Assembly: GCA_016784545.1 (NCBI GenBank)
Contig: JADHUM010000025.1
Span: forward strand, 1-49,932
Source of the DNA: Candidatus Neomarinimicrobiota bacterium
Lineage (GTDB): Bacteria; Fidelibacterota; UBA8477; JABMPR01
Direction: 5' to 3'
Length of the DNA: 49,932 nt
The notes under the pieces are model-generated. The model was not told the origin of the DNA and made no database searches. It saw only the letters and a program-made list of their open reading frames with translations. Both the position numbers and the translations under genes were made by a program. Below, piece after piece: positions 42,769 through 49,932 of the stretch (its first letter is position 1; every line of letters starts with the position of its first letter).

Positions 42769-43491
42769 ATGTATAATGAATATCACTCACTCGCCCGGCA
42801 TATTCAGGAGCTCGAACTAGGTGACTATCTGGAGTTCGGATGTGGCGATGGAGGATTTCTCAAGCATGTCCTTGAACAGAATGAGTCATTCAAGTCAGTC
42901 ACAGCAGTAGACATTAATCTAGAATCAGTCAAGCAGGCCAGGACAACTCTGGAAGCATTTAATATTCATTTTCTGATCCAGGAAAATCTGCCCCTGGGTC
43001 TTGAAGCGAATCAATTTGACACCATCACTTTATCAAACACTCTCCACCATCTCAGAGACAAAACAGCGGTCCTGTCTGAACTTAAAAGGTTGATCAAACG
43101 GGATGGTCAAATCATCATTACAGAGATGATAAGCAATGACCTCACTGAAGCAGAACAAACCTATTGTCGCTTCCATGCCTTGAGGGCGGAAGTGGATCGA
43201 TTGCATGGGATTTTTCATGAAACCACCTATACTTCCAATGAAATTCTGGACATGGTTTCTAAGGCAGATCTGAGGATTGGCTCCAATGAAATTCTGCTCA
43301 ATTCAAAAGAGGCAGCGCCAGATAAAATTGAGGTGGCCGAAATGGAAGCAATAATCGATGACTTGATCAAGGCAGAAAGTAAGCGGCCAGAATTTCCCGC
43401 ATTGAAAGAAACGGCCGTGAGTATCAAAGCGCATTTACATCAACATGGTATCAAGCGACCCAGACAGCTTTATCTCGTGACCACTAATTAA
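42769..43491 (+). CDS. Class I SAM-dependent methyltransferase
   Basis: The 240-residue protein has the SAM-binding motif FGCGDGGF (23-30), VTAVDIN as the acidic second motif, and FDTITLSNTLHHL as motif IV. Substrate unknown. The start at ATG 42769 follows the epimerase by 24 bases, so the two may act on the same product. Two Leu/Glu-rich segments form the C-terminal part. Confidence 0.85.
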   Translation: MYNEYHSLARHIQELELGDYLEFGCGDGGFLKHVLEQNESFKSVTAVDINLESVKQARTTLEAFNIHFLIQENLPLGLEANQFDTITLSNTLHHLRDKTAVLSELKRLIKRDGQIIITEMISNDLTEAEQTYCRFHALRAEVDRLHGIFHETTYTSNEILDMVSKADLRIGSNEILLNSKEAAPDKIEVAEMEAIIDDLIKAESKRPEFPALKETAVSIKAHLHQHGIKRPRQLYLVTTN

Positions 43492-43504
43492 TAACGAGTC
43501 AGAG

Positions 43505-43541
43505 GCATTCAAAACACTCCAGATCTAGCTATATTGAATGC
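43505..43541 (+). terminator. Possible hairpin between methyltransferase and BtpA operon
   Basis: GCATTCAA (43505-43512) pairs with TTGAATGC (43534-43541) around a 21-base loop. There is no T-run, so termination is doubtful; the site could be an operator. Confidence 0.25.
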
Positions 43542-43565
43542 TAATAATAATGACAGGACGACCAC

Positions 43566-44381
43566 ATGAACACATCGACATTCTCTAATATTTTTCCCAA
43601 AACCAAGAGTCTCATCGGCATGATCCATGTTCAGGCTCTGCCGGGAACCCCTCAAAACCATCTCTCTGTCTCCGAAATTGCTGCTCAGGCAGTCAAAGAG
43701 GCAAAAATCCTGGCTGAAAACGGAATGCAATCCATTATGCTGGAGAATATGCATGACCTGCCCTTTTTGAATCGCAATGTGGGTCCTGAAATTATATCAG
43801 CCCTGACTCGGATATGCTCTGATGTGCGCGGAGTGACAAATCTACCCCTGGGTCTTCAAATTCTGGCTGGAGCCAATCAAGCAGCCCTTTCAGTGGCTCA
43901 AGCATCAGAATTTCAATTCATTCGTGCCGAGGGTTTTGTCTTTGGACACATGGCTGATGAAGGCTTGCTCCAGTCCGATGCCGGCGAATTACTTCGTTTT
44001 CGAAAGCATATTGGTGCTGAATCAATCCAGATTTTTACTGATATCAAGAAAAAGCACAGTAGCCACGCCATGACTTCTGATGTGTCCCTTGAGGATACGG
44101 TTGAAGCGGCTGAATTTTTCCTCAGTGATGGCGTGATTATCACCGGCACCCATACGGGCAAACCTGTGAATCACGAAGAGCTTAGCAGAGTCTATGCTTC
44201 TGCACAGTTGCCTGTTCTGGTGGGAAGTGGTGTAACATCAGATGGTCTTTCAGAAATCTTTGATACTGCAGATGCATTTATTGTGGGCAGCTATTTCAAG
44301 CAGGGGGGAAATTGGAAGCATGACCCAGATCCCCAGCGGATAGAAGCCCTGGTTCAGACACGTCAAAGTTTGCTTTCATGA
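43566..44381 (+). CDS. BtpA/SgcQ family protein
   Basis: The 271-residue TIM-barrel-like protein has MIHVQALPGTPQ, IMLENMHDLPF, LGLQILAGANQ, FIRAEGFVFGHMADEG and DAFIVGSYFKQGGNW. The family is named after BtpA, needed for photosystem I assembly in cyanobacteria, and also contains SgcQ of a sugar operon. Its chemistry is unknown. GACAGGACGACC precedes ATG 43566. It overlaps the amidohydrolase by four bases. Confidence 0.93.
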   Translation: MNTSTFSNIFPKTKSLIGMIHVQALPGTPQNHLSVSEIAAQAVKEAKILAENGMQSIMLENMHDLPFLNRNVGPEIISALTRICSDVRGVTNLPLGLQILAGANQAALSVAQASEFQFIRAEGFVFGHMADEGLLQSDAGELLRFRKHIGAESIQIFTDIKKKHSSHAMTSDVSLEDTVEAAEFFLSDGVIITGTHTGKPVNHEELSRVYASAQLPVLVGSGVTSDGLSEIFDTADAFIVGSYFKQGGNWKHDPDPQRIEALVQTRQSLLS

Positions 44382-45949
44382 GTATGCTGAAAGCTGAAAA
44401 AATATTTACCAATGGCATCATTCTGACTCAGGATGGTGAGCGCAACCAGGTTTCTCAAATGGCGACCCATGGTAAAACTATTCTGGCTGTTGGGGACGAT
44501 CTCTCCCAATACGCAGATGATAAAACGGAATCCATCGATCTAGTGGGCTCTATTGTGGTCCCCGGTTTTATTGATGCCCATGTTCATTTTCTGTGGGGTG
44601 GCGAGACGCTGCTGACCATTCCTGCCCATGACGCCCACTCAAAAGCAGAGTTTATAGATATCGTCAGAAAGTTCGCAGCGGATCGACCTGCTGGATCCTG
44701 GCTAAAGGGCGGTGGCTGGAACGAACACCATTTTTCCGATAACAGCTTTCCACATCGAGATTGGCTGGACGAAGCCGCACCTGGACATCCCATGCTTCTC
44801 ACCCGTCACGATGGTCATTCTGGTGTCGCCAGTTCGACAGCCCTGGCGTTGGCTGGAATTACTTCACAAACGCCAGATCCCCTGGGAGGTGTAATTGATC
44901 GGGATGAGAACGGGGAACCCACGGGTATTGTGCGAGATGCAGCCATTGACTTGGTATTTATGCATATGCCGGATGAATCTGAATCTGAGCTTATGAAGAA
45001 TCTGGAGACCTCGCAGAATTATTTATTGTCAAGGGGTGTCACCTCAGTAGGTGATATGATTTATGATATGAACCACTTTCATTTTTTGCAAAAGATGGCG
45101 CGAGAAGGACTGCTGCGGGTACGGATAAGTGCCTATACTCCCATACTAAAATGGAAGGAAATGAAAGTCCTGCTCAAGGATGGCATATACGAGGATGAAT
45201 TTTTTCAATACAAGGGTTTGAAAGGTTTTTGCGATGGCAGCCTAGGCTCTCATACAGCGCTCATGTTGAAAGCTTATGATGACAGCCCTGAATCAGCCGG
45301 TATATATGATAGCCAATGGGCAGATGTGTCGCTGATTCAAGAAACCATGGCCGAGGCTGATAAGATGGGGTATCAAAGTGTCATCCACGCCATTGGTGAT
45401 CGTGCGGTGCGTGCGGTTCTTGATGTGTTTGAAGCAGTCATCCAGGAAAATGGTCCCAGGGATCGGCGTTTTCGAGTTGAGCATGCCCAGCATATCCATC
45501 CTCAGGATCAATCCAGGTTTGCCGATCTTGATGTCATCGCGTCGGTTCAACCGGCCCATTGTGTGGATGATGCACTCTATGCCGATAAATTACTGGGAGA
45601 TCGTTGTGATTACGCCTATCCCTTCCAGTCCCTCAAACAAGCAGATGCCGTGTTAGCCTTTGGATCCGATTGGCCAGTATCTCCAGCTGATCCTATCGCC
45701 ACCATTCATGGTGCCATTCATCGAGCAGGGTGGTACATGGAAGAGGCAATTGGTTTGAATGACTCACTGGAAGCACACACCCGCCTGGCGGCCTATGCCG
45801 GTTTTCGAGAACATGATCTGGGAATACTGAAGGCAGGACATCTCGCTGATTTTGTTGTTCTTGATCCTGACTTTCAACATCTAGATGCAGTTGATGAAAT
45901 TCCAGAGGGGTTAATTCAAGCAGTTTACATGAATGGCAGCAAAGTATGA
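44378..45949 (+). CDS. Amidohydrolase (YtcJ-like)
   Basis: The 523-residue protein has the metal-binding H68-x-H70 (DAHVHFLWGG) and the late FGSDWPVSPADP stretch. FCDGSLGSHTALM and RVEHAQHIHPQD carry further ligands of the amidohydrolase_3/YtcJ group. It should hydrolyse an amide or related bond; the substrate is unknown. It overlaps both neighbours by four bases (ATGA type), so the three genes are coupled. Confidence 0.92.
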   Translation: MSMLKAEKIFTNGIILTQDGERNQVSQMATHGKTILAVGDDLSQYADDKTESIDLVGSIVVPGFIDAHVHFLWGGETLLTIPAHDAHSKAEFIDIVRKFAADRPAGSWLKGGGWNEHHFSDNSFPHRDWLDEAAPGHPMLLTRHDGHSGVASSTALALAGITSQTPDPLGGVIDRDENGEPTGIVRDAAIDLVFMHMPDESESELMKNLETSQNYLLSRGVTSVGDMIYDMNHFHFLQKMAREGLLRVRISAYTPILKWKEMKVLLKDGIYEDEFFQYKGLKGFCDGSLGSHTALMLKAYDDSPESAGIYDSQWADVSLIQETMAEADKMGYQSVIHAIGDRAVRAVLDVFEAVIQENGPRDRRFRVEHAQHIHPQDQSRFADLDVIASVQPAHCVDDALYADKLLGDRCDYAYPFQSLKQADAVLAFGSDWPVSPADPIATIHGAIHRAGWYMEEAIGLNDSLEAHTRLAAYAGFREHDLGILKAGHLADFVVLDPDFQHLDAVDEIPEGLIQAVYMNGSKV

Positions 45950-46656
45950 AACCACTGATTGGTCTCAGTCCTGCATATTATGAGCACAAGGAAATGGATC
46001 GCAGTATCCTGGGTAAGTCCTATACGGATAGCGTACAGAAAGCTGGCGGGCTCCCCGTTTTGATACCACCCATAATCGAAGCAGCTGATCTTGCGCTACT
46101 TATTAGTAAACTAGATGGTATTATTCTCACAGGTGGAGATGATCTCCATCCCGAATACTATGGAGAATCTCCTGATCCACTGACACCCAAACCATTTCAT
46201 CATCGTCGGGGAGACCATGACCGTCAAATTTTCGAGTATATCTGGAAAAACAAAATACCCACCCTGGCCATCTGCCTGGGGATGCAGGAGGTTAATGTTT
46301 TCTTGGGCGGCTCTCTCTATCAGGATATTCCCGCTCAGGTTAACAATCCCCTCGTCCACAAAATTGGAGACTGGTTTGAGGCCCGCCATGACGTGAGACT
46401 TGAAGCAGGCTCAATTCTCCATGCGCTTACTGGAGAAATGATGGTTGATACCAATAGTGCCCATCATCAGGCAGTAAAAGAGGTTCCAGAAACGTTGCAC
46501 ATAACAGGACGAACAGCAGATGGTCTCATAGAAGCTCTGGAACCCAAAGATAGAAGCATTCCACTGTTAGCCGTACAGTGGCATCCAGAGTCAGAAACCA
46601 ACGATACCATTGGTATAGATTTATTCAAATGGCTGGTATCCATAGCATCTAAATAG
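45946..46656 (+). CDS. Gamma-glutamyl-type class I glutamine amidotransferase (peptidase C26, PuuD-like)
   Basis: The 236-residue protein has the nucleophile Cys110 (AICLGMQEVNV), an oxyanion region LTGGDDLHPE and the H213/E215 pair (VQWHPES). PuuD-type enzymes cleave gamma-glutamyl amides such as gamma-glutamyl-GABA. It is the last gene of the BtpA-amidohydrolase operon and overlaps it by four bases, so a stepwise hydrolysis of an amide or peptide-like compound is plausible. Confidence 0.9.
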   Translation: MKPLIGLSPAYYEHKEMDRSILGKSYTDSVQKAGGLPVLIPPIIEAADLALLISKLDGIILTGGDDLHPEYYGESPDPLTPKPFHHRRGDHDRQIFEYIWKNKIPTLAICLGMQEVNVFLGGSLYQDIPAQVNNPLVHKIGDWFEARHDVRLEAGSILHALTGEMMVDTNSAHHQAVKEVPETLHITGRTADGLIEALEPKDRSIPLLAVQWHPESETNDTIGIDLFKWLVSIASK

Positions 46657-46681
46657 TTACCTCTTAGTTAGATGGTTTAGT

Positions 46682-46795
46682 CTTCGCGAACGAAGTGCGG
46701 CGATCTCGAACATCGGGTAATCCAAGAATTTGGAGATTGCCACGTCGTGTAACTTGTCCTGAGCATAGTCGAAGGGCTTCTCGCAAAGACGGAAA
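46682..46795. repeat. Composite intergenic repeat region
   Basis: The gap after the C26 gene contains the hairpin CTTCG-CGAA-CGAAG (46682-46695) and GGCGATCTC pairing with GAGATTGCC (46699-46707/46733-46741). A run from GAGATTGCCACGTCG (46733) to TCGCAAAGACGG (46781-46792) resembles a dispersed repeat of environmental genomes. It is interrupted by ACTTGTCCTGAGC...GTCGAAGGG (46752-46776), another common repeat by recollection. No gene is visible here. Confidence 0.5.
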
Positions 46796-46911
46796 CAAGG
46801 ATTTATTGTCCCTCTCGTTATTTTACTGTAAGCAAGTAAGCATAACATTCCCATGCGTTTAGGATTATAATGGCGTGCAATTTTATGATATTGAATAAGG
46901 GAGAAATAAAT

Positions 46912-49740
46912 ATGTACCGCTCACGATCACTTCCAGTACTACTGATCGCACTCACTCTACTCATGTCTGCCTGTGTTTTTAACGGTGAGAAAGCTGATGA
47001 CAGTAGTATCGATTTAAAGGCTCAAATGCCCACAGATCCCAGTCTTATTGAGGGACAATTGGACAATGGTTTAAAATATTTTATCAAAAAGAATGGCAAA
47101 CCTGAGAATCGGGCTGAATTACGTCTGGTAATAAATGCTGGCTCAATCATGGAAGATGAAGATCAACTGGGTCTGGCCCATCTTCTGGAACATCTCGCTT
47201 TTAACGGTACTGAAGATTTTCCCAAGCAGGACCTGGTTAACTATCTGGAAGGCATTGGCATGCGCTTTGGTCCCGATCTGAATGCTTACACAAGTTTTGA
47301 TGAAACGGTCTACATGCTTCAGGTTCCCACCGACAGCATAAACCAGATGGCAACAGGCTTTAGAATTTTGGAAAACTGGGCTCACAAGGTCAGTCTCGAA
47401 GGAGAGGAAATTGACAAAGAGCGCGGCGTGGTTGTTGAAGAATGGCGTCTGGGACAGGGTGCGGGGCAACGCATTTTTGACAAACAACTCCCTGTACTTT
47501 TTAAAGGCTCACGGTATGCTGATAGACTTCCAATTGGTTCCATGGATATTATTCAGAATGCCAGTCATGAGAGTGTTAAGCGCTTTTATAATGACTGGTA
47601 TAGACCAGATCTTATGGCAGTTGTAGCAGTTGGTGATTTTGATCCAGCTGATATTGAAGCCAGAATAAAAAATCTCTTTGGTGCAATACCCAAGGCGACT
47701 GAAACCAGAGATCGTACAATTTTTGATGTACCCGGTCATTCTGAGGTGCTTTATGCAGTTGCATCAGATCCAGAAGCCACTCGTTCAAGTGTGAATATTC
47801 TCTTTAAACATCCCGCACGAATTGATCGCACGGCAGGTGAATATCGTGACAACATCATTGAACGTATTTACCATGAAATGCTGAATGCACGTTTTAGTGA
47901 ATTATCCCAGAAGGCTGATGCACCGTTTCTGTATGCTTATTCCACTAAATGGGGCTGGGCCAGAACATCTGTAATGGCTGCTCTCGGTGCTGGTGTTGTG
48001 GATGGTGGGATCCCTGCCGGTCTGGAAGCGGTTCTTATTGAGGGTGAACGTGTTCGTCGTCATGGTTTCACATCAACAGAGTTGGATCGTGCAAAAAAAT
48101 CGGTGCTCAGATCTATGGAAGCGCTCTATCAGGAGCGAGATAAGCAGGAGTCCCGTGGGTATGCCTCAGAACTCATTCGCCACTTTCTGGAAGAAGAAGC
48201 TGTGTCGGGTATAGAATATGAGTTTCAACTGTACAAGGAAACGGTCCCTGGAATTGGTCTTGATGAAGTCAACGCGCTGGCACAGAAATTTATCACAGAT
48301 GAGAACCGGGTTGTCATGGCATCTGGACCAGAAAAAGAAGGCGTCTCAGTACCTGGTGAAGCTGAATTGGCTGCTGTCATGGCCAGCATCGCAACCTTGA
48401 ATATAGAGCCCTATGTAGATCAGGTATCCACTGAACCACTGATCTCTGAACTTCCCAAAGCAGGCAGTGTAGCCGAGAAAAAATATCATGAAGATATCGA
48501 CACCTACGAATTACGCTTGAGCAATGGTGTGAGGGTTGTTCTAAAATCCACAGATTTTAAAAATGATGAAATTCTCTTTCAAGCTTACAGCCCGGGTGGC
48601 TATTCAGTGTTTAACGACGATGATCTTATCACAGGCAAGATGGCTGATAAATTGATGGACTATAGTGGTCTGGGAAATTTCAGTCTCATGGATCTTCAGA
48701 AACTGATGGCAGGTAAAGAGGTCGCTACAACACCTTATATAAGCGAACTCTATGAAGGTCTACGTGGTTCAGTATCACCCAAGGATATTGAAATGCTGTT
48801 CCAGATGATCTATCTGCAATTCACAGCCAGTCGTCAGGATGAAGCAGCAGTTGCAGCTCTAATGACTCAGCTCCGCTCGCAGCTGGAGAATAAAAGTCTC
48901 AGTCCTGAAGCGGCTTATAGTGATACACTTGCTGCAACCATGAATCGCTATCATCACCGTCGTCAACCCATGACGGTTGAAAAACTTGATCTGGTTGACC
49001 TCAACAGGGCTCAAGAACTGTATGATGAGCGTTTTGAAGATGCCGGTGATTTTACTTTTCTATTTGTGGGAAGTTTTAAAATGGAAACCATGTTGCCACT
49101 CATTGTCCAATATCTGGGTTCATTGCCTGCTACAGGTAGAAATGAAACCTGGGTAGATGAGGGTGTGATGTCACCACAGGGCAAAATTCAAAAGGAAGTC
49201 AAGCGCGGTGTGGAACCTAAAAGTCGTACACGCATTATTTTTCCCGGGAAGTTTGAGTATACCCGCCAGAATCGTTATGACATGTACTCCATGATGCAGG
49301 TACTTCGTATTCGTTTGCGTGAAGTGCTCCGCGAGGATATGGGTGGTGTCTATGGCGTGAGTGTCTGGGCCAGCATGTCTAAGGAGCCAGAACCAGAATA
49401 TTCGCTGAATGTGACTTTTGGTTGCGCCCCTGATCGAGTTCAGGAGTTGACGGATGCTGTTATGGTCGAGATCAAAAAGATCATGAATGAAGCCCCGGAC
49501 CAAGTGAATGTTGATAAGGTTAAAGAATCCCAGCGCCGTGAACGTGAGATCAATATTCAGAAGAACTCATACTGGTTGAATTCACTGGCAGTTTATTACC
49601 GCGAAGGTCGTGAACTTTCAGACTTTATGAAATTTAATGAACTGATTGAAGGTTTTTCAGCTGAACATGCCCAGGCTGCTGCAGCAAAATACTTTGATCT
49701 GGACCGTATGGTTCAGGTGACCTTGAATCCTGAAGATTAA
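46912..49740 (+). CDS. M16 family zinc metalloprotease, lipoprotein
   Basis: The 942-residue precursor has a lipoprotein signal with Cys21 (LMSAC). Two M16 halves follow. The first carries the active HxxEH, H90-LLE93-H94 in HLLEHLAFNGT, and the distant ligand Glu170 (EIDKERGVVVEEW), at the expected 76-residue spacing. The second half lacks a zinc site and presumably closes the chamber. It resembles PqqL-like periplasmic peptidases. ATG 46912 is chosen since GGGAG precedes it; ATG 46870 would add 14 residues ahead of the signal peptide. A terminator follows at 49762. Confidence 0.93.
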   Translation: MYRSRSLPVLLIALTLLMSACVFNGEKADDSSIDLKAQMPTDPSLIEGQLDNGLKYFIKKNGKPENRAELRLVINAGSIMEDEDQLGLAHLLEHLAFNGTEDFPKQDLVNYLEGIGMRFGPDLNAYTSFDETVYMLQVPTDSINQMATGFRILENWAHKVSLEGEEIDKERGVVVEEWRLGQGAGQRIFDKQLPVLFKGSRYADRLPIGSMDIIQNASHESVKRFYNDWYRPDLMAVVAVGDFDPADIEARIKNLFGAIPKATETRDRTIFDVPGHSEVLYAVASDPEATRSSVNILFKHPARIDRTAGEYRDNIIERIYHEMLNARFSELSQKADAPFLYAYSTKWGWARTSVMAALGAGVVDGGIPAGLEAVLIEGERVRRHGFTSTELDRAKKSVLRSMEALYQERDKQESRGYASELIRHFLEEEAVSGIEYEFQLYKETVPGIGLDEVNALAQKFITDENRVVMASGPEKEGVSVPGEAELAAVMASIATLNIEPYVDQVSTEPLISELPKAGSVAEKKYHEDIDTYELRLSNGVRVVLKSTDFKNDEILFQAYSPGGYSVFNDDDLITGKMADKLMDYSGLGNFSLMDLQKLMAGKEVATTPYISELYEGLRGSVSPKDIEMLFQMIYLQFTASRQDEAAVAALMTQLRSQLENKSLSPEAAYSDTLAATMNRYHHRRQPMTVEKLDLVDLNRAQELYDERFEDAGDFTFLFVGSFKMETMLPLIVQYLGSLPATGRNETWVDEGVMSPQGKIQKEVKRGVEPKSRTRIIFPGKFEYTRQNRYDMYSMMQVLRIRLREVLREDMGGVYGVSVWASMSKEPEPEYSLNVTFGCAPDRVQELTDAVMVEIKKIMNEAPDQVNVDKVKESQRREREINIQKNSYWLNSLAVYYREGRELSDFMKFNELIEGFSAEHAQAAAAKYFDLDRMVQVTLNPED

Positions 49741-49761
49741 ATCAGTAACCAAATAGCTTTG

Positions 49762-49790
49762 AGATGGCTCCTTTATGGAGCCATCTTTTT
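49762..49790 (+). terminator. Rho-independent terminator of the M16 gene
   Basis: AGATGGCTCC (49762-49771) pairs with GGAGCCATCT (49777-49786) around TTTAT and is followed by a T5 run to 49790. The group II intron begins three bases later. Confidence 0.93.
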
Positions 49791-49793
49791 ATC

Positions 49794-49932
49794 GTGTGCC
49801 GTGCATGGTTAATAACTAGGTGGTGCAAGTCCACTGTGGAGGATTGTAGTTTCCAACCACTAGTCGAGAGCAAGGGTGTCGTGGGTGACTGCGAATCTGA
49901 AGGAAGCTTAAGGCAAATCTCCGAACTGAGGA
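49794..49932 (+). mobile_element. 5' end of a group IIC-type intron, truncated by the window edge
   Basis: The sequence starts GTGTGCCGTGCATGGT and continues with GGTGCAAGTCCACTGTG, AGCAAGGGTGTCGTGGGTGA, GCGAATCTGAAGGAAGC and CAAATCTCCGAACTGAGGA. These blocks match, in order and spacing, domain I of the group II introns typified by the Oceanobacillus iheyensis IIC intron, as I recall it. The site right behind a terminator hairpin is where IIC introns characteristically insert. The rest of the ribozyme and any LtrA-like reverse transcriptase lie beyond the window. Confidence 0.9.

Overview
The window is 49.9 kb of ordinary chromosomal DNA from an uncultured-looking, Gram-negative-type bacterium, probably of the FCB superphylum (a Marinimicrobia/Neomarinimicrobiota-like or related lineage). 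The evidence is a TonB-dependent receptor with a carboxypeptidase-regulatory N-domain, a DUF2723 membrane glycosyltransferase-like protein, LytS/LytR-type signalling, lipoproteins, a CotH protein ending in a FlgD-like/type IX-secretion-like C-terminal domain, and a radical SAM protein (TIGR03960 fused to TIGR03936) followed by RNase G. The lineage is inferred from gene content only. No rRNA, tRNA or CRISPR array was seen.

Layout. 1-1.5 kb: tail of a membrane protein (possibly the HppA pyrophosphatase), then rpsF-rpsR-rplI. 1.6-5.4 kb: CPBP protease, fluoride channel crcB, two DUF190 paralogues separated by a decayed copy of the crcB 3' end, and an outer-membrane barrel. 5.4-8.5 kb: phosphate acyltransferase, fructose-6-phosphate aldolase/transaldolase-like protein (minus strand), MFS transporter. 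8.7-11.9 kb: TonB-dependent receptor followed by a CarH/LitR-like B12-binding MerR-type regulator. 12-16.7 kb: DNA repair and housekeeping (mutM, exonuclease III, YdeI-like, amidase lipoprotein, NUDIX, lipocalin-like, alkyltransferase-like protein, zinc-ribbon protein). 16.8-20.6 kb (minus strand): DUF2723 protein and a small ExbB-like protein. 20.8-24.7 kb: LytS/LytR two-component pair, SpoU methyltransferase, hisS. 24.8-25.7 kb: an IS200/IS605-type element with palindromic ends. 25.7-32.7 kb: DUF2007, radical SAM fusion, RNase G with a 519-bp leader, TPM protein, ATP-cone uridine kinase. 32.7-37 kb: membrane proteins and the CotH protein. 37-41.7 kb: small accessory proteins including a class D beta-lactamase-like lipoprotein. 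41.7-46.7 kb: epimerase, methyltransferase, then a translationally coupled BtpA-amidohydrolase-C26 peptidase operon. 46.9-49.7 kb: an M16 protease lipoprotein.

The window ends in the first about 140 bases of a group IIC-type intron, inserted just behind the Rho-independent terminator of the M16 gene. Other points of interest are the CarH-like photoreceptor candidate beside a TonB receptor, the crcB-DUF190 duplication with an acidic tail, a family of intergenic palindromes with a GGATT-NN-AATCC core, and a long structured leader before RNase G. I found no clear defence system or wholly new multi-gene system.
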